Source: Desulfosarcina ovata subsp. ovata (GTDB taxonomy: Bacteria > Desulfobacterota > Desulfobacteria > Desulfobacterales > Desulfosarcinaceae). Taken from it: a stretch of DNA of 64,000 nt. The notes below the pieces were generated by a model. It saw only the letters and a program-made list of their open reading frames with translations, did not search any database and had not been told where the DNA came from. The translations under genes and the position numbers were made by a program. Shown piece after piece: positions 17,978 to 26,386 of this stretch. Location of the stretch: the NCBI RefSeq assembly GCF_009689005.1, contig NZ_AP021879.1:6419724-6483723 (forward strand). The letters are read 5' to 3'. The first letter of the stretch is position 1. The number at the start of each line of letters is the position of its first letter.

Positions 17978-18991
17978 TCATTTTCGGGCGATATCCAACT
18001 CCATGGGCATCATGGGTGTCTCCACGATTGTGCTCTCCACGGAGGCGAAGCCGGCACGCTTCATGGCCTCGGCGACTTCACCACTGTCGAACATCAGGTC
18101 CTGCCCTGAAAGCATCCAGGCCATGCTGCCTAATACATATGCCGCCGGCTGGGTCCGTTCGTGGGTAAGCCCATCCGCATGGCTGACAAATACGCCCCCC
18201 GGCTTCAGGGCGCGATGGATCTTTTCGAGCATTGCGGTCAAGCCGGGGCGCACGAAATTAAGTGTCGCGCTGGCCCAGATCAGATCGTATCCTTCGCCGA
18301 TGGGATCGTTAACATAATCGCCGGCCATGGTCGTCACCCGATCCGCCATCTCGTATTCGGCGATGAATTCCTCGGCGACCTTGGTTACCGCCGGTTGATC
18401 AAAAATCACCCCACGCATACGGGGATGTTCGGCCACCATGGCAATGCAGTAAAGCCCCGGCCCGCCTCCCAGATCCAGCATTTTCTCAAAAGATGCGAAC
18501 CCATCGATTTGCGATACTGTGGCGGCCATTTTTTGGGCCGGGCCGCCCCGCTGGTAGTTGGCCATGGACCGGGCATGGGCCGCCCAGACGGCTTCATTGC
18601 CGAAATCGGCAGGCGTATCAGGGGGACCGTGACGCACCGCGTGGCCGATATCCGCCATGATGCCGGCCGACATCCCGTCCATCATGGAAAACATCCGGCC
18701 CACATAGGCCGGGCTCTGGCTATGGAGGGCCATTTGGGTGTCCGGAAGGTTCTGGTAACGATTATCTTTCTTGTCCACCAGGTCCAAAGCCGCCAGGCCG
18801 TCGAGTAGAAACCGAGTGCACATCGGATGGGTGCCTAGCTCTGCGGCCACTGATTCGGCGGATTGCGATGTCGAGAGGAAATCAAAAATATTCAGTTCAA
18901 TGGCAGTGAGCAGCAATTGGGTTTTTGTGCGGCCATTGACGATGTCGAACAGATTATGCAATTCCAGATCTAAATCGGGTAATTGTTTCAC
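17978..18991 (-). CDS. SAM-dependent O-methyltransferase (dimerising, HIOMT/COMT-like)
   Basis: Class I methyltransferase with an N-terminal winged-helix dimerisation domain (about residues 15-100, TKTQLLLTAIELNIFDFL) and a C-terminal Rossmann domain. The SAM motif is MLDLGGGPGLYCIAMV near 165; GVIFDQPAVTKVAEEF and RALKPGGVFVSHADGL are later motifs. This is the plant COMT/HIOMT architecture, used on hydroxyls of small aromatic or polyketide substrates. The GTG at 18991 is preferred because AAGGAGG lies just upstream; the TTG eight codons earlier is weak. It follows an RhtX-like carrier and a siderophore-type receptor, so it may modify an imported chelator. Two broken relatives lie at 24285-24442 and 25879-26343. 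Confidence 0.82.
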   Translation of the reverse strand: MKQLPDLDLELHNLFDIVNGRTKTQLLLTAIELNIFDFLSTSQSAESVAAELGTHPMCTRFLLDGLAALDLVDKKDNRYQNLPDTQMALHSQSPAYVGRMFSMMDGMSAGIMADIGHAVRHGPPDTPADFGNEAVWAAHARSMANYQRGGPAQKMAATVSQIDGFASFEKMLDLGGGPGLYCIAMVAEHPRMRGVIFDQPAVTKVAEEFIAEYEMADRVTTMAGDYVNDPIGEGYDLIWASATLNFVRPGLTAMLEKIHRALKPGGVFVSHADGLTHERTQPAAYVLGSMAWMLSGQDLMFDSGEVAEAMKRAGFASVESTIVETPMMPMELDIARK

Positions 18992-19120
18992 GGCGCCTCC
19001 TTTTTTATTTTCCAATTAATATTTTTCATGAAACCGGATCAAGCCCGGCATGACGATACGGCAACTTGTTTCCCTCAATGTTGCAACATTCATTGGAGGT
19101 ACAAGACCATCAACATAGAT

Positions 19121-20401
19121 TCAATGAACATTTCCCAATGCCACACGATCCATCCGTTTTTCCGCCGTCGGCTTGAAATACAGTGCAAGCACAAGCGCAA
19201 GGCATGCAAACGCGCAAGCCACCATCAAGACGGCAAGGTAGCCCAGCTGTCCGGCCAATATTGTGCTGCCGGCAGCCGCGACAAACTTGAGAAAGTAATA
19301 GGCGCTGAATTGCAAGGTGAAGTCCGTGGCGGGGCTTTTCAACGAAGCGCGATCCATCATCATTGTGCTGATCAGGGTCAATAAAACACCATGGATCAAG
19401 AAACAGGCACCAACTGAACAATGAACACGCCAATCGTCCGGCAGGCCGATCAGCGACAATGTTATCGCCAACAAACCAATCACCTGAACCGTGGCGGCAC
19501 CGATCAAAACGGAAGAACGTGCCCTCCAGCGAAGCAGCCAGCCCGTAAAAAGAGAAGACAAGGCGCTAAGGATAGAACCGAGGATGTTCATGACCATGCC
19601 GATGCGCTCCATGGACCACCCAACGTCGACCATCATAGGCGCCAATATGGCATGGGCAAGGGTGCTGCCGATCGGATAAATCAATAGCAACAAGAACCAT
19701 TGTTTGTGCCCGGAAGTTTGCCAGAAGCTCCAAAATCGGCGCAACGGCACGGGGCTGTTTTGGCAGGCAACCGAATATGTTTTCTCGCGGAAGCACAAGA
19801 CCTGGAATAGGGAGACCGATGTGCATAACGCCAGGATAGCCATACACCCTTTCCATCCGATATGGGGGTAGGCCATCAAAACAACGCCACCTCCCAGCAC
19901 GTTGCCGAGCATCCCGCCGGCGTATTGGATCCCGTTGCCCAAGCCTCGCTCTTTTGCAGAAAGCAGGCGACAGGTCAAGCCATCGGCGGCGATATCCTGG
20001 GTTGAAGAAAGAAAGGCCAAGACCACACATCCGGTCAGAACAGCGCCAAATTGTGTTGAAATGTCGAAGCAGCCGATAATGATAAGGTTCAGCACCATGC
20101 CACTCTGGGTCAACAGCAGCCAGCCCCGATAATGCCCCAATCGACCAAAGGCAAAACGATCGACCAATGGCGCCCATAGAAACTTGATGGCCCAAAAGAG
20201 TCCTAAAAGGTAAATCACCCCTAACCGTTCCATGGGGGCGCCTTGCCGACGCATGATGACCACCAATGCGATCCAGAAAAAACTCAACCCCAAAAACTGG
20301 GTCATGTAAAGGCTGGCTAACAACAGCCAGATTCTCAGCGGCTTACGCGTCATTTGCGTAGCCGTTAATCTTATCTCAGTTCCGCCACCGTCATCAGGCA
20401 T
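19121..20401 (-). CDS. MFS transporter of the RhtX/FptX (AmpG-like) siderophore type
   Basis: Inner-membrane carrier of 426 residues with about twelve transmembrane helices. The early block FLGLSFFWIALVVIMRRQG and the STQDIAADGLTCRLLSAKERG segment near 130-150 are typical of the AmpG/RhtX/FptX group. RhtX and FptX import rhizobactin and pyochelin. Its ATG directly follows the stop of the TonB receptor gene (zero gap), so it is co-translated with it. Met17 (MTRKPLRIW) is a plausible alternative start. The pairing supports a two-membrane uptake route: TonB receptor in the outer membrane, single-polypeptide carrier in the inner membrane. Confidence 0.84.
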   Translation of the reverse strand: MPDDGGGTEIRLTATQMTRKPLRIWLLLASLYMTQFLGLSFFWIALVVIMRRQGAPMERLGVIYLLGLFWAIKFLWAPLVDRFAFGRLGHYRGWLLLTQSGMVLNLIIIGCFDISTQFGAVLTGCVVLAFLSSTQDIAADGLTCRLLSAKERGLGNGIQYAGGMLGNVLGGGVVLMAYPHIGWKGCMAILALCTSVSLFQVLCFREKTYSVACQNSPVPLRRFWSFWQTSGHKQWFLLLLIYPIGSTLAHAILAPMMVDVGWSMERIGMVMNILGSILSALSSLFTGWLLRWRARSSVLIGAATVQVIGLLAITLSLIGLPDDWRVHCSVGACFLIHGVLLTLISTMMMDRASLKSPATDFTLQFSAYYFLKFVAAAGSTILAGQLGYLAVLMVACAFACLALVLALYFKPTAEKRMDRVALGNVH

Positions 20402-22462
20402 TTAGAAACGCCAGGTCATTTGCAGGCCGACCTCTCCCGGATCGCTGTAGATCGTGTAAAAACCGCTGTAATAGCCATAGGAATTGTATTCCTCGTCAAA
20501 AATATTCTTTCCATAGAGGTAGACATCGAAGCGTTCCGTTTCGTAACCGATTTTGGCATTGACCAGTTGGTAGGAATCCCGTGAGTACTCATTTGCCCGG
20601 TCAAAATACATCTTGCCGTAGCCGATCAAGTCCGCCCTGAGATACAAGCCACCGGGATACCGGTATTGAGCGCCGATGTTGTAGGTGTAGTCCGGCGTAT
20701 AGGGATTCCGATTGCCCTCGTAATCGCCTTTTGCGTCCTCGAAGTCCTCGAATTCAAGATCGGTATACCCGAAACTGCCCATGAGGCTCAGGCCCTGGGT
20801 TACCCTGACCGTGGCTTCCACCTCTATTCCCTTAGCCGTGGCCTTGGCGGCATTGGTCAGGTACGAGGTGGCAGGCGTGACAGCATCCGTGACTTGCATG
20901 TCGCTGATATTCATATAAAAAAGAGCACCGTTCAGAATCAATCTTTTGTTCAGCAAGGTATTTTTCATTCCGATTTCATAGGACCACAACTCCTCTTCAT
21001 CATAGCTGTAATAGGGTGAAGCCTCATCGGCCAGCGCATTGAATCCACCGGAACGATATCCTTTTGACACGGTTGCATAGGTCAAAACATCGGATGTAAA
21101 ATGGTATTCCACACCTATCTTAGGTGTGAATGCATCCCAGGAATCATCTAATTGTTTATCGTTAAGATTATCTTCAAATTCCTGATCCTGCTGTTCATAT
21201 CGCAAGCCGGCAATCAAATTGATGTGAGGGGCCAATCCATAAGTAACATGGACAAAGGCTGCATAGGTGTCCCCATCGATCTCCCGATCAGTAGAACTGT
21301 TCATGCTTGAATAACTAGATATGGTCTCCCTTTTTTTATGTTTATAGTCATTGTCATAATACAGGCCGAGCAGCCATGTTAACTGCTCTGAGGCATAGTT
21401 CAGTCTGAATTCCTGTGCCGTGGTTCTTAATTGGTCATCTTTATAGATATGTGATAATGTCTCGCCGGTATAATCAAAATCGTCCACGGCTTCGTCATTG
21501 TACGACCTTCTTGTGGTAATCGATGTTAATGTCCACAACTCACTAAAATCATAGTTGATTTTCAGTGCTTGCGAATTTTCACGTGGTTTATAATTGCCTT
21601 CTAGGTTGGAGGTAACTTTGCGATCCCCTGGAACGGAAATCCCGTATGTCGCGGCTCCGTATTCTCCCAGGGTTATATTTGCTCCCCCATCGTCGTGTTC
21701 AAGCATCGAAGCAATCAATGAAATATCCAGTTGATCCGTCGGCGTCCATCGAAGATGAGCCTTTCCCAACCAGTGTTCTCTGTCATCTACCGTATCGCCG
21801 GTAATGGTGTTTTCAATATATCCATCTCTTTGATAAAATTGCCCGGCCAGGCCTATAAAAAGGCTATCTTTTTGTATCGGGCCACTCACATTGAACGAAA
21901 TTTCTTTTTTTAGTTTATCTCCTGTTTCACCGGAAAGCAGGCGCCCCAATTCAGCGCTGATTTTTCCAGTGAGTTGGTTGTTGGGCTGCGATGTGATAAT
22001 ATTGACGACGCCGGCTTGGGTGTTTTTCCCATACAGGGTGCCCTGCGGTCCCCTGAGTACTTCCACACGCTCTACATATAGCAGTGCATCTTCATATCCA
22101 AAAGTTGATAAGATAGGGATGCCGTCGATGAAAAGTCCCACCGACGTCGTATAGGAGAGATGGGGTGCATGAATACCGCGCATGGATGGTGAATTGATGC
22201 CTGGTCCACCTTCATTGAAAACCATAAAATTGGGGACAAAATCGGCTATTTCGCTGATTGATTTGATTTTTTTATCATCAATATCTTGATCGCTGAACAC
22301 CGTTATGCACATCGGCACGTCCTGAACGTTTTCCTCCTGCTTCTGAGCCGTAACCGTCATGGTTCCCAACGTCATATACTTCTGCTCCTCGGCTCCAGCC
22401 GACATGGCGATACAGCAAACCATCAGAAAACCTGTAACGGCCCAACCACACTGGTTTTTCAT
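20402..22462 (-). CDS. TonB-dependent receptor, FyuA/FptA siderophore type
   Basis: Outer-membrane receptor of 686 residues with a signal peptide (1-24, ending AMSAGA), a TonB box (GTMTVTAQ near 32-39), and a plug with DVPMCITVFSDQDI and VEVLRGPQGTLYGKNTQAG. A 22-strand barrel follows, ending in the required Phe (LQMTWRF). Plug and barrel resemble pesticin/yersiniabactin and pyochelin receptors rather than BtuB. It leads an apparent operon receptor-MFS-methyltransferase. The AraC regulator upstream on the same strand and the cobalamin riboswitch further upstream suggest double control by ligand and B12. Confidence 0.88.
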   Translation of the reverse strand: MKNQCGWAVTGFLMVCCIAMSAGAEEQKYMTLGTMTVTAQKQEENVQDVPMCITVFSDQDIDDKKIKSISEIADFVPNFMVFNEGGPGINSPSMRGIHAPHLSYTTSVGLFIDGIPILSTFGYEDALLYVERVEVLRGPQGTLYGKNTQAGVVNIITSQPNNQLTGKISAELGRLLSGETGDKLKKEISFNVSGPIQKDSLFIGLAGQFYQRDGYIENTITGDTVDDREHWLGKAHLRWTPTDQLDISLIASMLEHDDGGANITLGEYGAATYGISVPGDRKVTSNLEGNYKPRENSQALKINYDFSELWTLTSITTRRSYNDEAVDDFDYTGETLSHIYKDDQLRTTAQEFRLNYASEQLTWLLGLYYDNDYKHKKRETISSYSSMNSSTDREIDGDTYAAFVHVTYGLAPHINLIAGLRYEQQDQEFEDNLNDKQLDDSWDAFTPKIGVEYHFTSDVLTYATVSKGYRSGGFNALADEASPYYSYDEEELWSYEIGMKNTLLNKRLILNGALFYMNISDMQVTDAVTPATSYLTNAAKATAKGIEVEATVRVTQGLSLMGSFGYTDLEFEDFEDAKGDYEGNRNPYTPDYTYNIGAQYRYPGGLYLRADLIGYGKMYFDRANEYSRDSYQLVNAKIGYETERFDVYLYGKNIFDEEYNSYGYYSGFYTIYSDPGEVGLQMTWRF

Positions 22463-22787
22463 ACGCTCTCCTGTTCATCGACAAATAATAACGGCAAGAT
22501 TCACAGACCAAACAAAGAAACCGGACACAACTCAATTCTAAGTCTCTTGGGATATTATTAGCAGCGAAGCACCAAACCGGCTTGTTTTCATGGCCTTACA
22601 AGGCCGATGGTTAACGATTGAGATATCGTCGTGCTCTTACATTAAAATGGATTTCCGTGCGAATCCCATTTGATCTTTTTTTTGTTCGAAATGAACAAAG
22701 GGGAGGGCTCGGTGAATAAAACCGGAAAGCATTGAAGTCTGCTTCGCGTACATTTCTCGTATGGATGTCCGGGATGTATTATTTTTG
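22463..22787 (-). promoter_or_regulatory. Intergenic region upstream of the FyuA-like receptor
   Basis: This 325-bp gap separates the AraC regulator's stop from the receptor start. It is AT-rich and probably contains the receptor promoter and the regulator's binding sites. AGGAGAGC just before the receptor ATG is a ribosome-binding site. I could not define an operator repeat confidently. Confidence 0.4.
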
Positions 22788-23816
22788 TCAGGAGGATGGT
22801 TTTGAATTGGTCAATCTACCTGCAAATCTATTTCGGATGAACCTATGGGGATTTTTGCCGAATTGTTTGAAAAAAGCTCTGGAAAAGGAGGACAGGCTGT
22901 TGTATCCGACCCCGAACGCTGCTTCCGTAACATTCATCTGATGGTTTTCCAGCAGTTGCTTTGCCTGTTGCAGTCGTATTTTTCTCAGATACCCAAAAAC
23001 AGTGGTATCGAACACTTGATGAAACCCCCGGTTCATTTTGGCGTGGGATATCCCCACGGATCTGGCAAGGTTAAATAACGTTGGCGGATTTTTCATATCT
23101 TTGGCCAGGAGCGATGCCGCCTGATGTATTTTCTCTACATCCGACAAGGTGATCCCACCGTCATCCGGGTAAGTATTTGAACATTCATCAAGTTGCTGTA
23201 ACCGGCGGGCAATCAAGTCCAGTATCCTGCTCTCAAGAAACAACCGGCGGGTAGGTCCGGTTAACGGGCAGCGAAGAATGGATTCAAGGGTGGAGAGGAT
23301 TTCCGGCGTGATTTCGCCGGGCTGGTAATAGCTATATTCTCTGGTCCCATCCACAATTGATCTGAATGCCATGGGAAAATGTTTGCAATCGCCACCCACC
23401 AGGGTATTAAATACTTTGGGTTCAATGATGATCGAAAAAGAGAATCTGCGTGTATCCTTGATGTCCTCCCCAGTGACGGACAGGCAAGGGAAATAACAAA
23501 GCGGACTGTGACCTTCGCGTAATAGCACTGATAGGTCCATCCCCGTATACCGGCCTTGCATTTGGCCGGATACGCAAAATTCGATTCCAAACCCAGATCG
23601 GTTGAAGACGATATCCCATTCACAGTGCTGTTTCACCTGGTAGTCAGCGATAAACAGATAAAATCCAGAACGGAATTCAATTTGTTTGAAAATACCCGTG
23701 CCGATCATCTCCGGGATTTGCCAGCATGCTTCACCGTGCCTCGTGAAATCGGCACAGGTATCGCCGGGCAGGTTCATTTCATAGCCGTTTATCGCCTTTA
23801 TGGTAATTTGGTGCAT
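22788..23816 (-). CDS. PchR/YbtA-like AraC-family transcriptional regulator
   Basis: Predicted activator of 342 residues that binds a siderophore-like ligand and switches on the adjacent receptor operon. The N-terminal domain holds the WDIVFNRSGFGIEFCVSGQM region typical of PchR/YbtA. The C-terminus has two helix-turn-helix units: LFNLARSVGISHAKMNRGFH and VTEAAFGVGYNSLSSFSRAF. The ATG at 23816 is chosen because CGAGGA precedes it at 10 nt; the longer frame to 23894 would start inside the terminator hairpin. It is preceded by that terminator and a cobalamin riboswitch, so its expression is probably B12-dependent. The broken regulator at 16770-17872 is a paralogue. Confidence 0.85.
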   Translation of the reverse strand: MHQITIKAINGYEMNLPGDTCADFTRHGEACWQIPEMIGTGIFKQIEFRSGFYLFIADYQVKQHCEWDIVFNRSGFGIEFCVSGQMQGRYTGMDLSVLLREGHSPLCYFPCLSVTGEDIKDTRRFSFSIIIEPKVFNTLVGGDCKHFPMAFRSIVDGTREYSYYQPGEITPEILSTLESILRCPLTGPTRRLFLESRILDLIARRLQQLDECSNTYPDDGGITLSDVEKIHQAASLLAKDMKNPPTLFNLARSVGISHAKMNRGFHQVFDTTVFGYLRKIRLQQAKQLLENHQMNVTEAAFGVGYNSLSSFSRAFFKQFGKNPHRFIRNRFAGRLTNSKPSS

Positions 23817-23831
23817 AATGACATGTCCTCG

Positions 23832-23868
23832 AAATAAAAATCCCCGCTTCCACAGTGGAAACGGGGAT
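23832..23868 (-). terminator. Terminator of riboswitch copy 2
   Basis: Read on the minus strand: ATCCCCGTTTCCAC, then GTGGAAGCGGGGAT, then TTTTATTT. A strong intrinsic terminator between the aptamer and the AraC gene, as expected for a transcriptional cobalamin switch. Confidence 0.75.
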
Positions 23869-23935
23869 ACCGTATTCAATCCCTGACGGTGCAACGATGA
23901 GTTTTCATCTACTCCCTACCCGGGAGCGATTCCAA

Positions 23936-24262
23936 ACCAATCAGCAGGCAGGTCTTCTGGCTTCACATCCATCCCGACGGTCTTCCCATTCACAATGTCG
24001 AACAGTGACACGAATTGCCGAGATGCCCGCTTTGAACCATTCAAAGCATATGTGTTACAGCGGCAGGTCCGCTCCCGACTTTAACGGGATTCCCTCTTAG
24101 AGCCTGTTTGATAAATCCGTCTAAGGCCCGCTAACGGCGTTGGGAAGTGTCTCAAAATGCTCACATATTATATATATGCTCCGCTTTTGAGCCACTTTCC
24201 GCCTTGTTATCGAGCCTGATCCAGACTTCTCAAACAGGCTCTTAGGTTCTTGCGAACGCCTG
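23936..24262 (-). promoter_or_regulatory. Cobalamin riboswitch, copy 2, interrupted by a miniature element
   Basis: On the minus strand the aptamer reads GGCGTTCGCAAGAAC (P2 hairpin), CTAAG, [insertion], CTAAG, AGGGAATCCCGTTAAAGTCG (P3 region), CCGCTGTAACAC, GTCACTG, and the B12-box block AAGCCAGAAGACCTGCC. All conserved blocks are present. A 140-bp palindrome plus a 5-bp duplication sits between P2 and the AGGGAA block. Without it the sequence aligns well with riboswitch copy 1. A terminator and then the AraC regulator follow. Because the insert is itself a hairpin, the aptamer might still fold around it. Confidence 0.85.
24101..24240. repeat. Palindromic miniature element, family 1, copy 2, inside riboswitch
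   Basis: Ends AGCCTGTTTG and CAAACAGGCT are complementary and the body matches the copy at 2400-2541. The flanks are both CTTAG (24096-24100 and 24241-24245), a 5-bp target-site duplication that shows movement by transposition. The terminal base changes relative to copy 1 are compensatory (ATCC/GGAT versus AGCC/GGCT), so pairing of the ends is conserved. Confidence 0.88.
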
Positions 24263-24284
24263 CAAATTAACAAATTGAAAATAT

Positions 24285-24442
24285 TTAAAACATCTCATAT
24301 GGTACGATGTCAATCCTTTTTCTGGCGATGTCCAGCTCCATGAGCATCATGGGTATCCCGACGACAGAACTCTCCACGTCCACGGAGGAAAAACCGACAC
24401 GCTTCATCGTTTCGGCGACTTCTCCGCTGTTGAATGCGAGAG
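24285..24442 (-). pseudogene. C-terminal fragment of the O-methyltransferase
   Basis: About 50 codons match the end of the methyltransferase: NSGEVAETMKRVGFSSV, a two-codon insertion, then GIPMMLMELDIARK. The normal stop is lost, and the frame runs a further nine codons to TAA. No start or SAM domain remains. This is a third copy of the gene end, near the interrupted riboswitch. Confidence 0.75.
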
Positions 24443-24522
24443 GAGCAATAAAGTCATCGCAAAGGCCATTTTATAATCCACCCTCATTATATACCTTGTA
24501 ATTTTGTAGCAAGCATCCTAAA

Positions 24523-25701
24523 ATGCAAGGTATGATTCCCCGATGGATTACCAACGAAATAAAGAAAAAAATCGCGCAGGTGCCGGCGGTCGCATTGCTT
24601 GGCGCTCGTCAGGTGGGTAAGACCACACTTGCCAAAACTATTGCAAAGGGGCTGGATTCCGTCTACCTCGACCTGGAAGCACCGGAAGATCTGCTCAAAC
24701 TCAGGGATCCCGCCATTTTTTTACGCGGCCACAGTGATAAACTAGTCATACTGGATGAAATACAACGTGCACCGGACCTATTTCCGGTGTTGCGGGGCCT
24801 TATTGATAAAAATAGGGAGCAGGGACGTAAATCCGGGCAATTTCTTTTCCTTGGCTCAGCCTCCATGGATTTGATGCGGCAAACGTCCGAAAGCCTTGCC
24901 GGTCGAATCAGTTACATCTACATGGGCGGCCTGAACGTCATCGAGACCGGCCACCAAAGCCAAACAATACACAAGCTCTGGGTAAGAGGCGGCTTTCCCG
25001 AAAGCTACCTGGCCGCTGACGACAATATTGCCATGGATTGGCTTGAGGATTTGATTCGCACCTATCTTGAGCGGGATCTTCCACAATTGGGTTATCGTGT
25101 ACCAGCGATCAGGATGCGCCGCCTGTGGACTATGCTGGCCCATCTGCAGGGCGAACCGGTTAACTATTCAAAGCTGGGTGCAAACCTTGAAATTGATGGC
25201 AAAACCGTGAGCAACTATATCGACATCCTCTCGGATTTGTTACTGGTCAGACGTTTGGAGCCATGGCATGCCAATGTCAAAAAGCGGCTGATAAAATCTC
25301 CACGCTACTACATCCGGGACAGCGGCATTTTACACCGGCTGCTTGGAATCGACCAGTATGATGCCCTGCTTTCCAATCCGGTGCTTGGCAAAAGCTGGGA
25401 AGGTTTTGTGGTGGAAAATATCCATTCGGTATTGCCCCGTCGTGCCGAAACCTATTTTTACCGCACCGCCGCAGGAGCGGAGATTGACCTGGTCATCAGG
25501 ATGCCGTCATCGGAAATCTGGGCCGTGGAAATCAAATATGGTACAGCTCCCAAATTGGGCCGGCATTACAGCGCAATCTGCGATGATGTCGGCGCTACCC
25601 GGAAATACATAATTTACGGCGGTGATGATGAATTCTCAGTCGGCAGCGGTGTAACCGTAATCTCACTGCCTCGGTTTGTGCAAGAACTTGGATCGTGTTG
25701 A
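24523..25701 (+). CDS. AAA-type ATPase with DUF4143 domain (second in window)
   Basis: 392 residues. Walker A LLGARQVGKTTLAKTI lies near residue 24, Walker B LVILDEIQRAPDLFPVLRG near 75 and sensor FLFLGSASMDLMRQ near 108. The C-terminal DUF4143 domain ends with a nuclease-like AGAEIDLVIRMP...WAVEIKYG pattern (PD-(D/E)XK type). The role of this family is not established. It is only distantly similar to the ATPase at 11027-12238. It is the only plus-strand gene between the two halves of the uptake locus, so it probably arrived by transfer. Confidence 0.82.
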   Translation: MQGMIPRWITNEIKKKIAQVPAVALLGARQVGKTTLAKTIAKGLDSVYLDLEAPEDLLKLRDPAIFLRGHSDKLVILDEIQRAPDLFPVLRGLIDKNREQGRKSGQFLFLGSASMDLMRQTSESLAGRISYIYMGGLNVIETGHQSQTIHKLWVRGGFPESYLAADDNIAMDWLEDLIRTYLERDLPQLGYRVPAIRMRRLWTMLAHLQGEPVNYSKLGANLEIDGKTVSNYIDILSDLLLVRRLEPWHANVKKRLIKSPRYYIRDSGILHRLLGIDQYDALLSNPVLGKSWEGFVVENIHSVLPRRAETYFYRTAAGAEIDLVIRMPSSEIWAVEIKYGTAPKLGRHYSAICDDVGATRKYIIYGGDDEFSVGSGVTVISLPRFVQELGSC

Positions 25702-25724
25702 CAGTGCTCGAGATCATGCTATCA

Positions 25725-25867
25725 AGTGCCCATCCAGAAATGACCAATTTGCCCGATATCGTCGTTGCGCGAAAATTTTTATCCTCGGAATATCAACCAT
25801 ATGCCTGTGGTAAAATTTTTCGGGCGCCTTGATCTCAACCCAATTTGCCTATTTCTGGATGGACACT
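25725..25867. repeat. Palindromic miniature element, family 2, copy 1
   Basis: A 143-bp imperfect palindrome with ends AGTGCCCATCCAGAAAT and ATTTCTGGATGGACACT. Its left half is about 85% identical, inverted, to 30690-30761. No target-site duplication was recognised. It is a different sequence family from the element at 2400 and 24101. Confidence 0.7.
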
Positions 25868-25878
25868 CTCAAAGATAA

Positions 25879-26343
25879 TTATTTCCTTGCAATGTCCAGC
25901 TCCATGAGCATCATGGGTGTCCCGACGACAGAACTCTCCACGGAGGAAAAACCGACACGCTTCATCGTCTCGGCAACTTCTCCACTGTCGAACATCAGGT
26001 CCTGACCCGAAAGCATCCAGGCCATGGATCCCATCATGGAAAACATCCGGCCCACATAGGCCGGGCTCTGGCGATGGAGGGCCATTTGGGTGCCCGGGCG
26101 GTTGCGGTAACGGCCATCTTCCTTGTCCACCAGATCCAAAGCTGCCAGGCCGTCGAGCAAAAATCGCGTGCCCATCGGATGGGTGCCCAGCTCGGCGGCC
26201 ACTGATTCGGCGGATTGCGATGTCGAGAGAAAATCAAAAATGTTCAGTTCAATGGCGGTGAGCAGCAATTGGGTTTTTGTGCGGCCGTTAATGATGTCGA
26301 ACAACGCATGCAATTGCAAATCTAAATCGGGTAATGGTTTCAC
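25879..26343 (-). pseudogene. O-methyltransferase with internal deletion
   Basis: The first 104 codons match the dimerisation domain of the intact enzyme at 17978-18991. The frame then jumps from GRMFSMM straight to GSMAWMLSGQDLMFD, losing about 185 residues that include the whole SAM-binding motif. The reading frame is kept and the usual stop is present. It starts with GTG like the intact copy. It cannot methylate anything. It sits 43 bp upstream of HmuS copy B on the same strand. Confidence 0.85.
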
Positions 26344-26386
26344 GGCGTACCCCTTTTTTTGGGTTTTGAAGGCTCATGTTTTTTTA

